Assembly: GCA_949987705.1 (NCBI GenBank)
Contig: OX465281.1
Location: forward strand, 201,859,112-201,923,111
DNA: 64,000 nucleotides
Direction: 5' to 3'
DNA from: Thereva unica
Taxonomy: Eukaryota > Arthropoda > Insecta > Diptera > Therevidae
Shown here: one piece after another, positions 12,421-23,441 of the stretch
Position numbering within the stretch: the stretch's first letter is position 1
Layout of the letters: every line of letters starts with the position of its first letter
Position numbers and translations under genes: made by a program
Notes under the pieces: generated by a model
Seen by the model: only the letters and a program-made list of their open reading frames with translations
What the model was told of the DNA's origin: nothing
Databases searched by the model: none

Positions 12421-12838
12421 TGTAGTTTTTAATGCTTCATTGTTTAATAAGGAAAACACGTTTTTGTTTCGGATTTTTATTCTTATTTTTATAGCACTAA
12501 AACTACTATTTTACACAATGTTTTTTTATTAAAATTATTGTTTTAACTACTATTTGTTATTATATATATACATATATTATATTTTATATTATTGAAACGA
12601 TTTAATAGTATTCGCGTTGTCGATCACGTTGTCACTCCGAGAGCTTTCGGCCAAAAGTGATAAAAACGGAGATGCCGGAAATTGGCTATCTCGATATAGA
12701 CGGAACAGAACACCGCAAGATCACTGAACTTTGCGTTCGGCGATCGATGGAGTGTTCCGACTGATCGTTTTGATCGTGTCGGGGTTGCCGTATGACATTG
12801 CGTAAAGTTTGGTAATTAAACTTTACGCGGTCACTACA
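12421..12838 (-). repeat. 5' LTR of the Gypsy element
   Basis: It matches 6684-7101 over 418 bp with no difference seen. It is followed by CAGT (12839-12842), the right-hand target duplication. The 1.3 kb between it and gag is AT-rich leader with the tandem repeat and no other gene. Confidence 0.95.
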
Positions 12839-12842
12839 CAGT

Positions 12843-13060
12843 CGATGTTTCCGAACTCATATAACATATCAGAGTTCAAACGCAAGGTTCGTCGACATCT
12901 ACTCACACACCTTCCAGACCCCTAACCTATCCTTTCTCCTCTATCCTTCAAATCAAGCAAGACCGACCATGACTTGAACGACATGACAGACTAGTGGGGC
13001 TTAGGAATCACTAAACTTATGTACATACTTTACCACATAAAAACAAAACGATCTGGACTT
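12843..13060 (+). pseudogene. LINE 3' end, segment 3 of 3
   Basis: The reading FPNSYN followed by EFKRKVRRHLL continues the LINE after the Gypsy insertion, and the same block occurs at about 36955-37500. A short untranslated tail follows. The exact 3' end is uncertain because no long poly(A) remains. Confidence 0.7.
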
Positions 13061-13829
13061 ATATGAACAAAATTTAATTTTCATTAATGAACAATTCTTT
13101 CGTTATTTAAAGAAAAAATTTGGGCTGTGTACGTACTTCCATGGCCCACTTCCATCCTCGAAACTACTGAAGCTACAGGCATGTGCTATCGAGCCTGTCA
13201 TGAAGTCCACCGGAAAAACCATTCCAGTGGAGAGAAAATCCCAGCGGAAATTTTATGGGTATCATAAACTTCGCTGGAATTAGTGAAATGAACTGCTCGG
13301 TGAGAAATACTTTCGATAATCCATAAACAGTTGTTAAATGTTAAAAAGTTGTGTGTGAAAAATTTAGATTTGAAGATTAAAATAAAGATAAGGTATTAAA
13401 ATGGATAAAATCGCGGCTTTTAAACCCCTCTGTTACATAAAAAACCCTCGCTACCCCCAATAAAATATGTAAATTTGCATACTCGGTAGGATGCGCCATC
13501 TAGACCTTCGGTATTTCAACATTGAATAACACCGACATTTTTTAGCCGATCTTGTCAAATGTGCGAGATTTATTTAGGATATTCTCTACCATTTATTTCA
13601 AATCAGTTTTTGAATACAATGTCGATTAAATGAACTCCAGTCGATACGCAAAAAGCGGCTGTTTTCGGGCGTTATAGCATCTAACTCGGATCGTTAGCTT
13701 TGAGTTCGTCAATGGTCCTCGGCTTGCTGGCGTAAACTTTACTTTTGCAAGAACTTTATCGTTGGGGCTGTGGTGTGGCAAGGAACGTCGTCTTTTTGAA
13801 AAAGGTTCGTCCAGCTTTACCATTCTACT
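13061..13829. other. No recognisable gene
   Basis: This AT-rich stretch has one 65-residue minus-strand frame (13626-13823) that matches no family I know. It ends in short TACTACATATGTAGTA-type palindromes near 13825-13910 that mark the approach to the Helitron remnant. Confidence 0.45.
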
Positions 13830-16325
13830 ACATATGTAGTAGTTTTACTACCTTTTTAGAAAAAAAAATGATAATCTACTACACTACTACATCAAGTTAT
13901 CATTCTACTACCTTTTTTGGATAATTCTAATTTTATTTTATTTATTTCTAAATTGATCTCAGCGTTGGTATAAAGTACTACAGGAGAGGTCTCGCCTATA
14001 AAATCCGTGTACGTGAGCGTGGTGAAATCTGAGGACTGACCCAAATAACAAAATAACTACTAAAACATCGTTTGATGACATCATACGGTTCCTGATCATC
14101 CGGATGTGCATTCTAATGATGCTCTTGGTCGCATTTGCAAAGTTCATACGAAGAATGACGAATGTTTCTACTTGCGGTTGTTGTTGGTGATTGTTCGTGG
14201 GCCGATAACATTTGTATAACTTCGAACTCTCAAAAGTGAGATGCTCCCAACAATTCATGCTGCACCAGCTCAATTTGGTTGAAAACGGTAAAGAAATTGT
14301 TTCATTATCATTATTTTATTATACATTATTTCCTATCATTATTTTGACATACTTCCCATCGAATCCACATGAATTGTGGAACAAATACAAGGATGATATA
14401 ACATTTTACACCGAATTCGGTTCAGCTCAATAAATCCCGATTCCAAGGTGAATGGCGAGATACATAACCAAGCTTTGCTTTTGATTGAAGACGTGTTACC
14501 TCACGTGCGGCAGTTGGTTAGTCAAGTCATATCGTCGAATGAACGACGCTTTCAATTGAGAATCGGAACGTGAAGATGATCAAAATGCTTTGAACCAATA
14601 GGCTCGAGCGAATGTACCACTGTTGAGTACCCAACAGAAGGAAGTGTGCGATACGTTAATGAAGGCAATTAATTATGGAAATGGTGGCCTTTTGCCCCCG
14701 ATGCGTCGTGTCGAGTTTGCAAGGTATTCGTCATATCATTAATTTTGGCCATTGCGCGTACGAGATCCGAAATTGCTGTAGCAGTTGCTTCTTCTGGGAT
14801 AGTTGCCGCGATGCCAGAAGGATGCCGATGTTTTAATTGCCCGACATGTAACTTTGCAAAACACTTAGCACTAGCCAAAGCTTTGGTAGCAAGTAAAATC
14901 ATCATCTGGGATGAATACACAATGACGTACAAACGCGCATTGGAAGCACTCAATCTAACTATGAAAGATCTGCGCATTGACTAAAGATGACACTACATAT
15001 CAATCATTCCATTAAGGGGACTCTTCACTGATATGGCTAAAATCTGAACCACTAGACCGATTTAGATGAAATTTTGTGTCCGAATAGTTGTTATCGAGTA
15101 AAAAACAAAAGCACAATCAATTGTTGAAAAAAAAATTTTAAGCAACATTTTTGTTAATAAACATCCGAGAAAAGGGGTATTTTCCGCGAGCTCCTTGCAC
15201 GCGAATTTTGAATCGATTTTATTTTTGTTAGTGCCAAAATGTTCAGTAATTAATAATAAACAAAACTGTCCGACAGAATTTTGATATCTTTTTTTGTTTA
15301 TTAACAATCCACAAATATGTCTGGCGATGTCGAAAAACAGTAGAAAATCTCGATTTTTTCGGTTTTTTATTACATTTTTGTTTATAACTTTATGAATTTT
15401 TAAAATTTCAAAATTCTGTCTGACAGATTTATTCAGTTATAAATTTCGAACATTTTCCACTTTATAAAATTAAAATCGGTTGAAAATTGTGGAACGAGGA
15501 GCTCGGAGAAGTTAAAAGAAATGAAGAAAAAAAACGTTGTTGAAATAATCACGTTCATAGTTTGACGATGACGCACAAAAGAGCTACGCAGGTAGCCGAA
15601 GCCAAAATCTTTGTTTCTTTTTGGATGGCAATTTGTTGAATAAATGAAGAAAATAAAGAACTAATAAAATGTTAAACGTATATTAATTGTTATTAACAAT
15701 TAATATAGTTTTTACAATCACTAGTACGAAAATAGTTGAAAGAAACGAGCTCGTCTGTCGACGCGCGACGCTCGGAGTAATATCTCCGCCCATGCGCGCT
15801 ATTGAAAAAACACGAAAAAAACTATGTTATAAACATAGTGAAAACGCTACAATGTGAAAACGCTACATAATTCTGAAAAGTCTACTCTATCAGAATATGC
15901 AATAAAAAAAATTTCGTCAAAAAATCGATTTTCAACCAAATATCGGTGAAGAGTCCCCTTAACCACCTCTGCCCATGAAATAAACGCTTACCTCAAAGCA
16001 TCGAATCAGTGACGCTTTATAATGAAACGACAGCTGATGATAAAAATGAGAGTTGCCTTGCTAACTAGATCCATCTGACGAAGATTTCTCTAAGAAATTG
16101 CTGACTGTCGGTAATGGCCGTGTTCCTGTCCTGTTTCCGCCGAATTTTTGCAACTCCTTTTCTTGCTTTCATCATGACGCTCAACAAATCACAAGACCAA
16201 TCCTTAGGTGTTTTTGGCCTGAATCTAAAAAATGAATGTTTCTCTGACGGTAAGTTATACGTACCATGTTCACGTGTCGGCAAACCATCCGCTTTGCTCG
16301 TTCTCGCAGGTGACAAAAAATGAAA
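13830..16325 (+). pseudogene. Helitron helicase remnant
   Basis: Plus-strand pieces match the Pif1-like helicase half of Helitron Rep/Hel, the rolling-circle transposase. In order: PSNPHELWNKYKDD (about 14350-14400); QQKEVCDTLMKAINYGNGG (about 14630-14690); AVAVASSGIVAAMPEG followed by the Walker B-like KIIIWDE (14760-14920) and RALEALNLTMKDLR (to 14984); and the C-terminal MTLNKSQDQSLGVFGLNL then LYVPCSRVGKPSAL (16170-16310). The Walker A part is deleted and there are many frame breaks. A TTAA-flanked MITE splits it at 15016-15958. The Rep remnant at 22-23 kb is a separate copy on the other strand. Confidence 0.8.
15016..15958. mobile_element. TTAA-flanked MITE inside the Helitron
   Basis: Ends are GGGGACTCTTCACTGATAT and the complement of the same with one change, flanked by TTAA at 15012-15015 and 15959-15962. 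The TTAA duplication suggests mobilisation by a piggyBac-type enzyme, although the end sequence differs from the two piggyBac elements in this window. No coding capacity is seen in its 943 bp. Confidence 0.85.
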
Positions 16326-17040
16326 AATTGATTTGAAATCAAAAAAGTTTGCTACCTTTTTTTGTTTTCAAAAAGATAGTAGATTTTACTACTCTCAAAA
16401 TTCATCTTACGGTAACATTGGGTTCGTCATACTTGTTTCATGCGTTTTCGGGGACACGACGTGCACCAGCACCGTGCTACATCGAGGGTTTCTCGAACTT
16501 TGAAGAAAAATGCTCCGATGATGGTTTTCGAACGGTCAGTCATCAGCGAAATAAGGGCATAATGCTGTAAACATGCTAAGGGCGGCCGACGAATCCCTTT
16601 GCTCAGCGACTGTCAAAAACAAATAGAACACACCGCTTTTGTATGAAGCTGCACAATCTGAAGACCTCTGCGATAACTACGCCGCCGAATCAATCGAAGT
16701 TCCGGCTGTGCAAGATGGTTATTCCAGTGTGTGTTTTTCAATTTGTGTCGCCGTCGCTCTTAGTGTGTGCTCAGAACAAATTTCGTCGGGCCATTCGCCG
16801 TGGTATATTTGGCATGTTTACAGCATAACATACACGTACCGCAACTATTTCGGACTGATGGAAATGCGATAATAGTCTTCTAGCGGTGGCCACTGGTAAC
16901 TATCCTATGAGAAATGGTAGGCTGATATGATGGGGCTAGTCCCTTCCAAGTAAGGAGGTAAGACCGAAAAAAATGACTGTTACGGAACTATTACGGAGTG
17001 GTGTAGCTCCGTATTTTGGAGTATTGGAGTTTGATTTGCT
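16326..17040. other. Unassigned sequence after the Helitron
   Basis: Overlapping open frames at 16639-16872 in two phases have no family resemblance. AGTAGATTTTACTACT at 16377-16393 echoes the TACTAC palindromes at 13825-13910 and may mark the other Helitron flank. Confidence 0.4.
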
Positions 17041-17069
17041 TTGGAGTCGCATTTTGTCCTATCTTTCCA

Positions 17070-17300
17070 ACTCTCAACATTTATAAAAATCAACAGACTA
17101 AGACTAGCCGGCCACATAATCAGGATTGACGATAACCGTATTCCAAAGCAGCTTATTTTGGCAGACATTTCAGGAAAGAGGCCAGTAAGTAGACCCAGGA
17201 GTAGATGGATGGACTCTGTGATGGCTGATGCAGAGACAATGCTATTCGCAACTAGAGAACTGTTGAAAGGAATCTTTAAACTTGGAGAAATGCCATAGAG
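17070..17300 (+). pseudogene. LINE reverse transcriptase C-terminal scrap
   Basis: The frame reads RLRLAGHIIRIDDNRIPKQL followed by DISGKRPVSRPRSRWMDSV. This is the conserved tail of many insect LINE ORF2 proteins, where R-L-R-W-GH and GKR..GRPR.RW recur. Only the tail survives, with no reverse-transcriptase core upstream. It may belong to the same LINE type as the endonuclease scrap at 17.8-18.4 kb, which lies in the opposite orientation. Confidence 0.7.
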
Positions 17301-17789
17301 GAGGCCAATACTCGATTTGGGCTGTAGCGCCATGGGATGGAGGGATGATTGTGCCATGGTACGAAGGTTGGAGAAGTTGGATGATTCTTAATGGCCGTCT
17401 TCACTTTGTTAATTTTCGGTTTAGCATCAAGGAATTAATTCGTCGGCGGTTATGGTACTGCTAGACCTTGTTTCGGATCGTGGTTGTACAGCTTGTGAAA
17501 GAATTCTTACCACCTCTGCAGGCGCCCATGGGGAGAGGTCACGAAAGTTTCACCCGATTTTTTTTGTCGTTGCTGATGTTGTTTTACTGCCTAACCGCTG
17601 GATTATCTGGTACAAAGTTTGGTTCTCGTGCCTCGACGCCGCTTCTTCCATGTCGGCCCCAACGTTATTCCAGTACGCTTATTGTTCCGACTTCGTTTTC
17701 TGTCGAACTTCTTTGTTCAATCTTCGGTATTGCTCGTAATCGACGTGCTTCATTCGTTTCCGCTAATCGACGAAGTCTAGACAGCTGTC
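17301..17789. other. No recognisable gene
   Basis: Two overlapping plus-strand frames (17452-17739, 17468-17821) run through here without known motifs. The second overlaps the endonuclease remnant on the other strand and is probably its shadow. Confidence 0.4.
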
Positions 17790-18400
17790 CGAAATCTCTG
17801 GCTGCGTCCGTTTACGCATAGGTGGACACAACCCAATGCACACCCCACAATGGACTCCAACAATATTGTCTTTCTTCTGCATCGACGTCGTGCGGTATAG
17901 CGAGTGCCGAGAATTTGTTTCATAATGCCAAGTGACTTGGTGTGTGAGTAGATGGCGGAATATGCTGTTGCCAACGATCAAATTGTTTGGCGTTGCGAAT
18001 GAATGGAGGCGTAAGCCGTTGTTGCTAATTACTCTGTGTCCGAATTTGGCCATCGCATCGTTCCCAGCCGGTTTGATCTGCACATGAATGTGCATTAAAG
18101 TCCCTCGAGTAGATATGATTAATATGGTTCGATGTATCATTTCCAGCATCTATTGATCGTGAAACTCGCCTTGTTCTGGTCTGAACTGGTCTCGGTTGGC
18201 GCATAAACGCATATGATATGTGTCTTGATCGTTCCAGCGATGGTTGTAACCACTAAATGCTCGGATATTGGTTGGAATGCGATAACACTGTTGGCACCCC
18301 GTCGAATGAGCATAAACTCGAAGCCCTCTCGTTTCTCACCACCGGAATAGTAAAGCGTCATCGTTTCGTCGATTGTTGCCGGGATGATCGTCACTGTCCC
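17790..18400 (-). pseudogene. LINE endonuclease domain scrap
   Basis: Two minus-strand frames match the apurinic-endonuclease domain of RTE/Jockey-like LINEs, often annotated as craniofacial development protein 2-like. YYSGGEKREGFEF, then ISEHLVVTTIAGTIKTHIIC and VYAPTE lie at 18394-18137; NGLRLHSFATPNNLIVGNSIF, then HQVTWHYE lie at about 18060-17900. A frameshift separates them. It is truncated on the right by the inverted-repeat element that starts at 18415. Confidence 0.72.
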
Positions 18401-18414
18401 GGATCCGGTAAAAC

Positions 18415-19752
18415 GTATAGTCCTTTCAAAACGCGGGGGGGGGTGTGTTCCAAAATAACTCCGTTAAGAAAATCGAACCCTAAACGTTTTTGGGGTCGCT
18501 GATCACGAAAATCGAAGTGCCGCGGTCCCAAAATTAGGGCGTCACCCCTAAAAATGCAAAAACACCCCTCTTTAGGGGGTTTTCGCGAGTATTTCAATAA
18601 TAATGAAAACTAATGCGATGAAATGCACTTTTTTTAATATTTATTTGCGAAGGTGGTTGATTTGTACTAAATTAAGGGGAACTTTATGATAAGGGGTAGT
18701 GCTAAACGGTTGAAACTACCCCTAAATTGCCGAAAAATGGCAAAAATTGTAAAAAAAAATTTTTTTTTCAAGTTTATGCTTCAAATTCGATTGTGGGCGT
18801 CGTGGACTGTCGTAGGTTTACTGTCGTACTGTAAATTATTTTCAACCCTTAAGGGGTTAAAACTACCCCTACTACATATAATAAAAACAACTTTATATAA
18901 AAAAAATTACAAAACAATTTTTTTTGCTTTTTGTTTGAAATTTGGTTCAAAAGGTATTATCAGCAAAAAGTTAATTTTTTCAACTCTTAAGGGGGTAAAA
19001 CTACCCCCACATTAAAATTGTAATTGGAACAAATTGAAATTTATTGTTTTGCATTAAAATTTTATATTTGATGAAATATTATTAAAACATTTGGAAAATT
19101 TTTAACCCTCTTTCCTTCTGCCACCCGCCAGCCGCTGTCCGCCCTGTTCCGCCCGCGCCTCTTGCGTCACACGCTTTCTGACGTCCCTCACCCACCCGCA
19201 CCCCGCTACACTCTCGGCAACCTGTATGTGCCCACATTCGCCATTACAAGTTGGGAACTAAAAATTTCCTGTTTAATTAAGTAAATAATCATAAATTTAT
19301 CAACAAAATTTAAAAATTATAAGATATTTTTTAGTTATCTTCGTTTTTTATCGCTTAAATCAATATTGATTCAATCATAATTCTCACTAAAAGTTACATC
19401 TTCTGTGTCTTGCACACTTGTGCCGGGTTGATATCTATCATAGCTTTCGTATTCATATACATCGGAGCTTTGGGATTCAAATACATAGTTTTCATCCATA
19501 TATTCATCCTCATCAAGTTCAGGTGGAAAGTTTAAACTAATTTGTGGTTCGATTGTTACGTAATTACCGTCGATATCATATCCTTCGTCAATTTGCATAT
19601 GGGGTTTTTTTGCTTTTTTAGGGGTGACGCCCTAGTTTTAGGACCGCGGGACCTCGATTTTCGTGATCAGCGACCCCAAAAACGTTTAGGATTCGATTTT
19701 CTTAACGGTGTTATTTTGGAACACCATAACGCGCGTTTTGAATGGACTAGTA
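18415..19752. mobile_element. Element with about 190-bp terminal inverted repeats
   Basis: The left arm begins TAGTCCTTTCAAAACGCG and the right arm ends with its near complement CGCGTTTTGAATGGACTA. Pairing continues for roughly 190 bp through the GGGGTCGCTGATCACGAAAA region. A third copy of one arm lies at 46085-46400. The interior repeats AAGGGGTTAAAACTACCCC-type motifs (about 18690, 18850, 18990) and has a C-rich patch at 19100-19215. No transposase is present, so it is non-autonomous. Confidence 0.82.
19371..19598 (-). CDS. Small acidic ORF inside the inverted-repeat element
   Basis: This is a 75-residue frame that is very rich in D, E, Y and S. It begins beside the right inverted repeat and ends within the element. 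It has no domain I recognise and no cysteine or membrane segment. It could be a decayed piece of the parent element's protein or chance. Confidence 0.25.
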   Translation of the reverse strand: MQIDEGYDIDGNYVTIEPQISLNFPPELDEDEYMDENYVFESQSSDVYEYESYDRYQPGTSVQDTEDVTFSENYD

Positions 19753-20427
19753 GTTCCAGTAGCGCAACAACTGATATTTTGCATTTCGATAATTCCATTG
19801 CTTTGATTTCCTTTTGGCCGACGTGATATCCTGTTCGTACATTCCACGCGGCGAATGGAATTCCCATTTATGGTGGACCAATTTGGGTCAATTTCGCGAC
19901 AATAAAGTAATTTGTTCACTGGGTATGAAAGGTTCAGGTTGCACTAATTTTAACAGTTTTTATGCCTAACTTCGAACTCCTTTATCAGAATTAAGAAAAA
20001 ATTGCACGGGACCAACGTGGGAAACTACCTTTCAAACACGTTAAAACTAAACTCAATTGACTGGTGAAATGGTGAGTGGCTGGTAAAATTTGATTTGTTT
20101 ACTTTCTCTCCGTGTGCCTTCCGACACACGGCCTTCATGGGTGCGGATATGTGTTTCCGAACCTTTATCACAAGTCTTCGATTTTAACCCGAAGAACGTT
20201 TCTGATGCTAATGGCTAATCGAATACGACAAAAACGGGATTTTCCAAAAACTATTTATTATTTTGAAAATTTTCTGTTTTTTTTTTTTTTTTTTTTTTTT
20301 TGAAAACGAAAAACTGCTTTTGGTCCTTTTATGAAGCCATCATCACAAAGGAATTCGAAGACCAAAAGTAGTTCATGATAATTTTTCAATATTTGACCTG
20401 GCAGGTAGTTTGGTTGACACAAAAAAA
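19753..20427. other. Unassigned; poly(T) run and hairpin
   Basis: There is a T run of about 25 at 20277-20301, possibly the reverse of a poly(A) tail. Downstream, CTGCTTTTGGTC (20313-20324) pairs with GACCAAAAGTAG (20360-20371) as a hairpin. No gene is recognised. Confidence 0.45.
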
Positions 20428-21842
20428 TTTTTTTTTTTTTTAAACACCTTTATTGGTATGGTTACTACAATCTTAATTAATATTAATTTATTAGTATAGT
20501 TAACAATAGTACTTAAATTAAGCTGTCTTAAAGTAAGCATACACTTGTATGGGATTTCTGTACCAGTATCCAGTTCCCGTAGTATGTAGTATTCGTCAAT
20601 TATGCATCAGTTCGTGAGGTTTTACTCTTTTGAGTCGTCTTATTTCGTTGGTGGTATCCAATAATTGTATAGCCTCAACGTTGGTGTGGGCCAGAAGTCT
20701 CTTCTCGTGTTTAATGGCATATTCGCGGATGACCTCCTCTATCCATTTTATATCCAAATCATCATGTATTTCTTTATTAGTCACATAGCGGTAAGCGTTG
20801 GTGATCATTCGAAGAAATTTGTTTTGGCTGCGTTGAATTACGTCTCGATTAGATTTATGAGTACAACCCCAGAGCTGCACACCATACATCCATATCGGCT
20901 TGAACATAGACTGGTATATTAGTCTTTTGCAATACAGGTTCATTTTGGAGTGATGTCCAATTAGCCAGTACATTTGACGCTGTTTTAATCGAATCTGTTC
21001 AGTTTTTTGTCTCACGTGATGTTTCCAGTTCAGTCTTGAGTCTAAATGTAGACCAAGATATTTTGCAGATTCTGCCTGGGGTACTTGCACCCCATTGAGG
21101 TACGTGTGTAAGCTGTTGTTTTTGCGACGCAGCGTAAATGTCACATGGACTGATTTAACCTCATTAGCTTGATTTTCCAATCTGTTTGCTAACATGATTC
21201 AAGGCTCGTTGGAGTTTTTCCACCGCTTTTGGTTGGGATACGTCTGTTGACATAATTACAGTATCATCAGCGAATGTTCCGATAAATGTGTTATCTGTTG
21301 TTGGAATATCCGCAGTATAAAGCAGGTATAGGAAGGGTCTCAATACGCTTCCCTGCGGAACTCCCGCTAATATCGGACAAAAGTCAGAATATGCTTCTTC
21401 ATGGATGACCCTGAACTTGCGATTAGAGAGGTATGACTCAAGCAGTTGGCAGTAATTTTGTGGTAGGAGTTTGCTCATCTTGTATATCAATCCTTCGTGC
21501 CAAACCCTGTCAAAGGCTTGAGCTACATCCAGAAATACGGCAGGGCAATATTTCTTTTCTTCTATGCTTGCTCGATGACAGCAGTGATTCGATGGATTTG
21601 ATCTATTGTGGAATGGTTATTCCTGAATCCAAATTGAAAATCAGGAATGTTTACTAACGGTTTCAGACGTTTTAGTAACAATTTTTCAAACAATTTAGAA
21701 ATGATGGGAAGCAATGAAATTGGTCTATATGATGTTACTTCTTCATCAGGTTTGTCTGGTTTCTTCAGCATGATTATTTGGGCCGTTTTAAAACAGTTGG
21801 GCACATATTTTAAGCGTATGCAGGCATTAAATAAATGACTGG
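20428..21842 (-). pseudogene. Jockey-type LINE ORF2, 5'-truncated
   Basis: Three minus-strand frames cover the reverse transcriptase of a Jockey-clade LINE. LKKPDKPDEEVTSYRPISLL (21780-21720) is followed by YCPAVFLDVAQAFDRVWH, AGVPQGSVLRPFLYLLYT and the FADD catalytic box (about 21270), then the thumb and C-terminus AKYLGLHLDSRLNWKHH and MFKPIWMYGVQLWGC, ending at 20596. Frame shifts lie near 21560 and 21180. The 3' end shows AATAAA and a T run (20428-20441), which is the poly(A) tail on the minus strand. It is 5'-truncated at 21842, as is usual for LINE copies. Confidence 0.88.
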
Positions 21843-22461
21843 CCTAGAGACCTTAATACAAAATTTGCGTGGATTTGAGATTTGACGTTACGCCAGGCCC
21901 TCGGATCACAGAGGAAGACGGACCATCTCTTGGTATAGGTGGTCTTGCACATGTGTTTCAAAATGTACTTTAATTAAAGAGAATTTATTATAAATAAGTA
22001 AAAAAAAAATGTTTTCCTCTTTTGTTTGTTATACTTATTAACAAATTGAAAATTTCAACCCTAAAGTTAAATCCAATTTAAATCTTCAGATTTCACCTGG
22101 AAATTTCGAAGAATTTTCTTAACTTCATGATTTCAAAGATTCTTTGGGTCATTGCTTGTTTCAGTTCCAAGAATTTCGATTCGATTTTAATAATTAAATC
22201 TGGTATTAGCTAATTAATTGAATTAATTAGAAAGGCGTTTTTTTTAATACTAGTTGGGATGCCCGTTACCGAAATTCGGTCACAAAAACAATAAATACAT
22301 ATAAAATTCACGATTCGATTTAAATATTTTTATTTCAAAAAAAAAATTATTCGCAATGGCGAATTTTTAATTACTATGAAACATTTCCATTGTCGCTCCA
22401 GAGCATCTAAAATTTCCCAGGATTTTTTTAATCGCATCCATGACGTCTTAAGACTAAACTC
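21843..22461. other. No recognisable gene
   Basis: This is AT-rich sequence between the LINE truncation and the Helitron remnant. It may include decayed Helitron sequence, but I see no clear motif. Confidence 0.4.
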
Positions 22462-23441
22462 ATCACGTATGTATAGCAAGACTATAAGAAGCATATTGTA
22501 ACATTGTCACTTTTGTACGTGGTAAGTTAGCACGTGAAGTAGAATGTAAACTGTGTGCTATATTGACATGCCAACCCCTATCACCATGTGGAAATAATAA
22601 TGGATAAGCCAAAGGCTCCAAAGAAGGATCAAGAATAGAAGAATAGTTGTTTTTGAAAAAACAATCATATTTCGTTCGAAAGGAGGCTCACCATCATCGT
22701 TTTTGAAAATAGCAGCAACATCAGTTTGTACAGTATCATTGAAACGACGAATATCAACTTGGTTATTAACTTTTATGATCATAGAAACTTCAGCTGCAAT
22801 ATTCTCAGGTCTTTGACAATATTCATGCATGGACCTGAATGAGTGAATAAAAGTATTAATCCGATCTAACTCCAAACCTATTTCACGCATAATATCAATA
22901 TTACATTCAATATTCGCATTTCTATTCATTCTATGATTAGCAGCAGTATCTACATCATAGAAATACAGCTGTGCATAACATGGAGGTCGGCCATAGCCAG
23001 GAATTAAGGCACCAGTTCGGTGATAGAAAATGTTATGGATTTTAAAATGGTAAATGCCATTTGCAGTGTCATTTGACAAATTACACTCAGAGCTAGTCAT
23101 TGCAAAGGCAGCATTATACGAACGAATATTTGCCAAAAATAATTTTAGAACGATTTTTAATACCACTTTCATTCGAAGTTATTCCTTCAAAAAAATTATT
23201 GAAAAAGTAATTTTGAGAAAGTGGAGGTAGATTAACTTTGCCTTTATGACAACACAAAGAAAATGCCTCAGTATTACGTAAAGTTATGTCAGAAAGTCAG
23301 TAAATGTTTGGCACGACAAAAATGACAACTCATATTAAAAGAACCACACGAAAACGAATCAAAATTAACCGGAATAATATTCAAAGCACATTTAAAAGAA
23401 TCAGTCAAAATTTCTAAAGGTGCAATGAATCAATTAAAATT
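22462..23441 (-). pseudogene. Helitron Rep domain remnant
   Basis: Minus-strand frames match the N-terminal half of Helitron Rep/Hel. From 23425 leftwards: SFNMSCHFCRAKHL; FSLCCHKGKVNLPPLSQNYF; then FLANIRSYNAAFAMTSSEC, FKIHNIFYHRTGALIP and YAQLYFYDVDTAANHR; then EPLAYPLLFPHGDRGWHVNI and RTKVTMLQYASYSLAI. At least three frame changes break it. The LTR element at 23442 interrupts it upstream of this region. Confidence 0.85.

Larger units (their letters stand above)
6684..12838 (-). mobile_element. Full-length CsRn1-like Gypsy LTR retrotransposon
   Basis: This 6155-bp element has two 418-bp LTRs that I read as identical, a 4-bp CAGT duplication, a polypurine tract (GGGGGGGGAGTA on the coding strand) against the 3' LTR, and a primer site beginning TGGTGACC. 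Gag and Pol are both open. The PBS resembles the tRNA-Trp type and Gag has a C-H-C-C finger rather than CCHC; both are hallmarks of the CsRn1 lineage. There is no envelope gene. Identical LTRs and open frames point to a recent insertion into an already old LINE. Confidence 0.93.
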
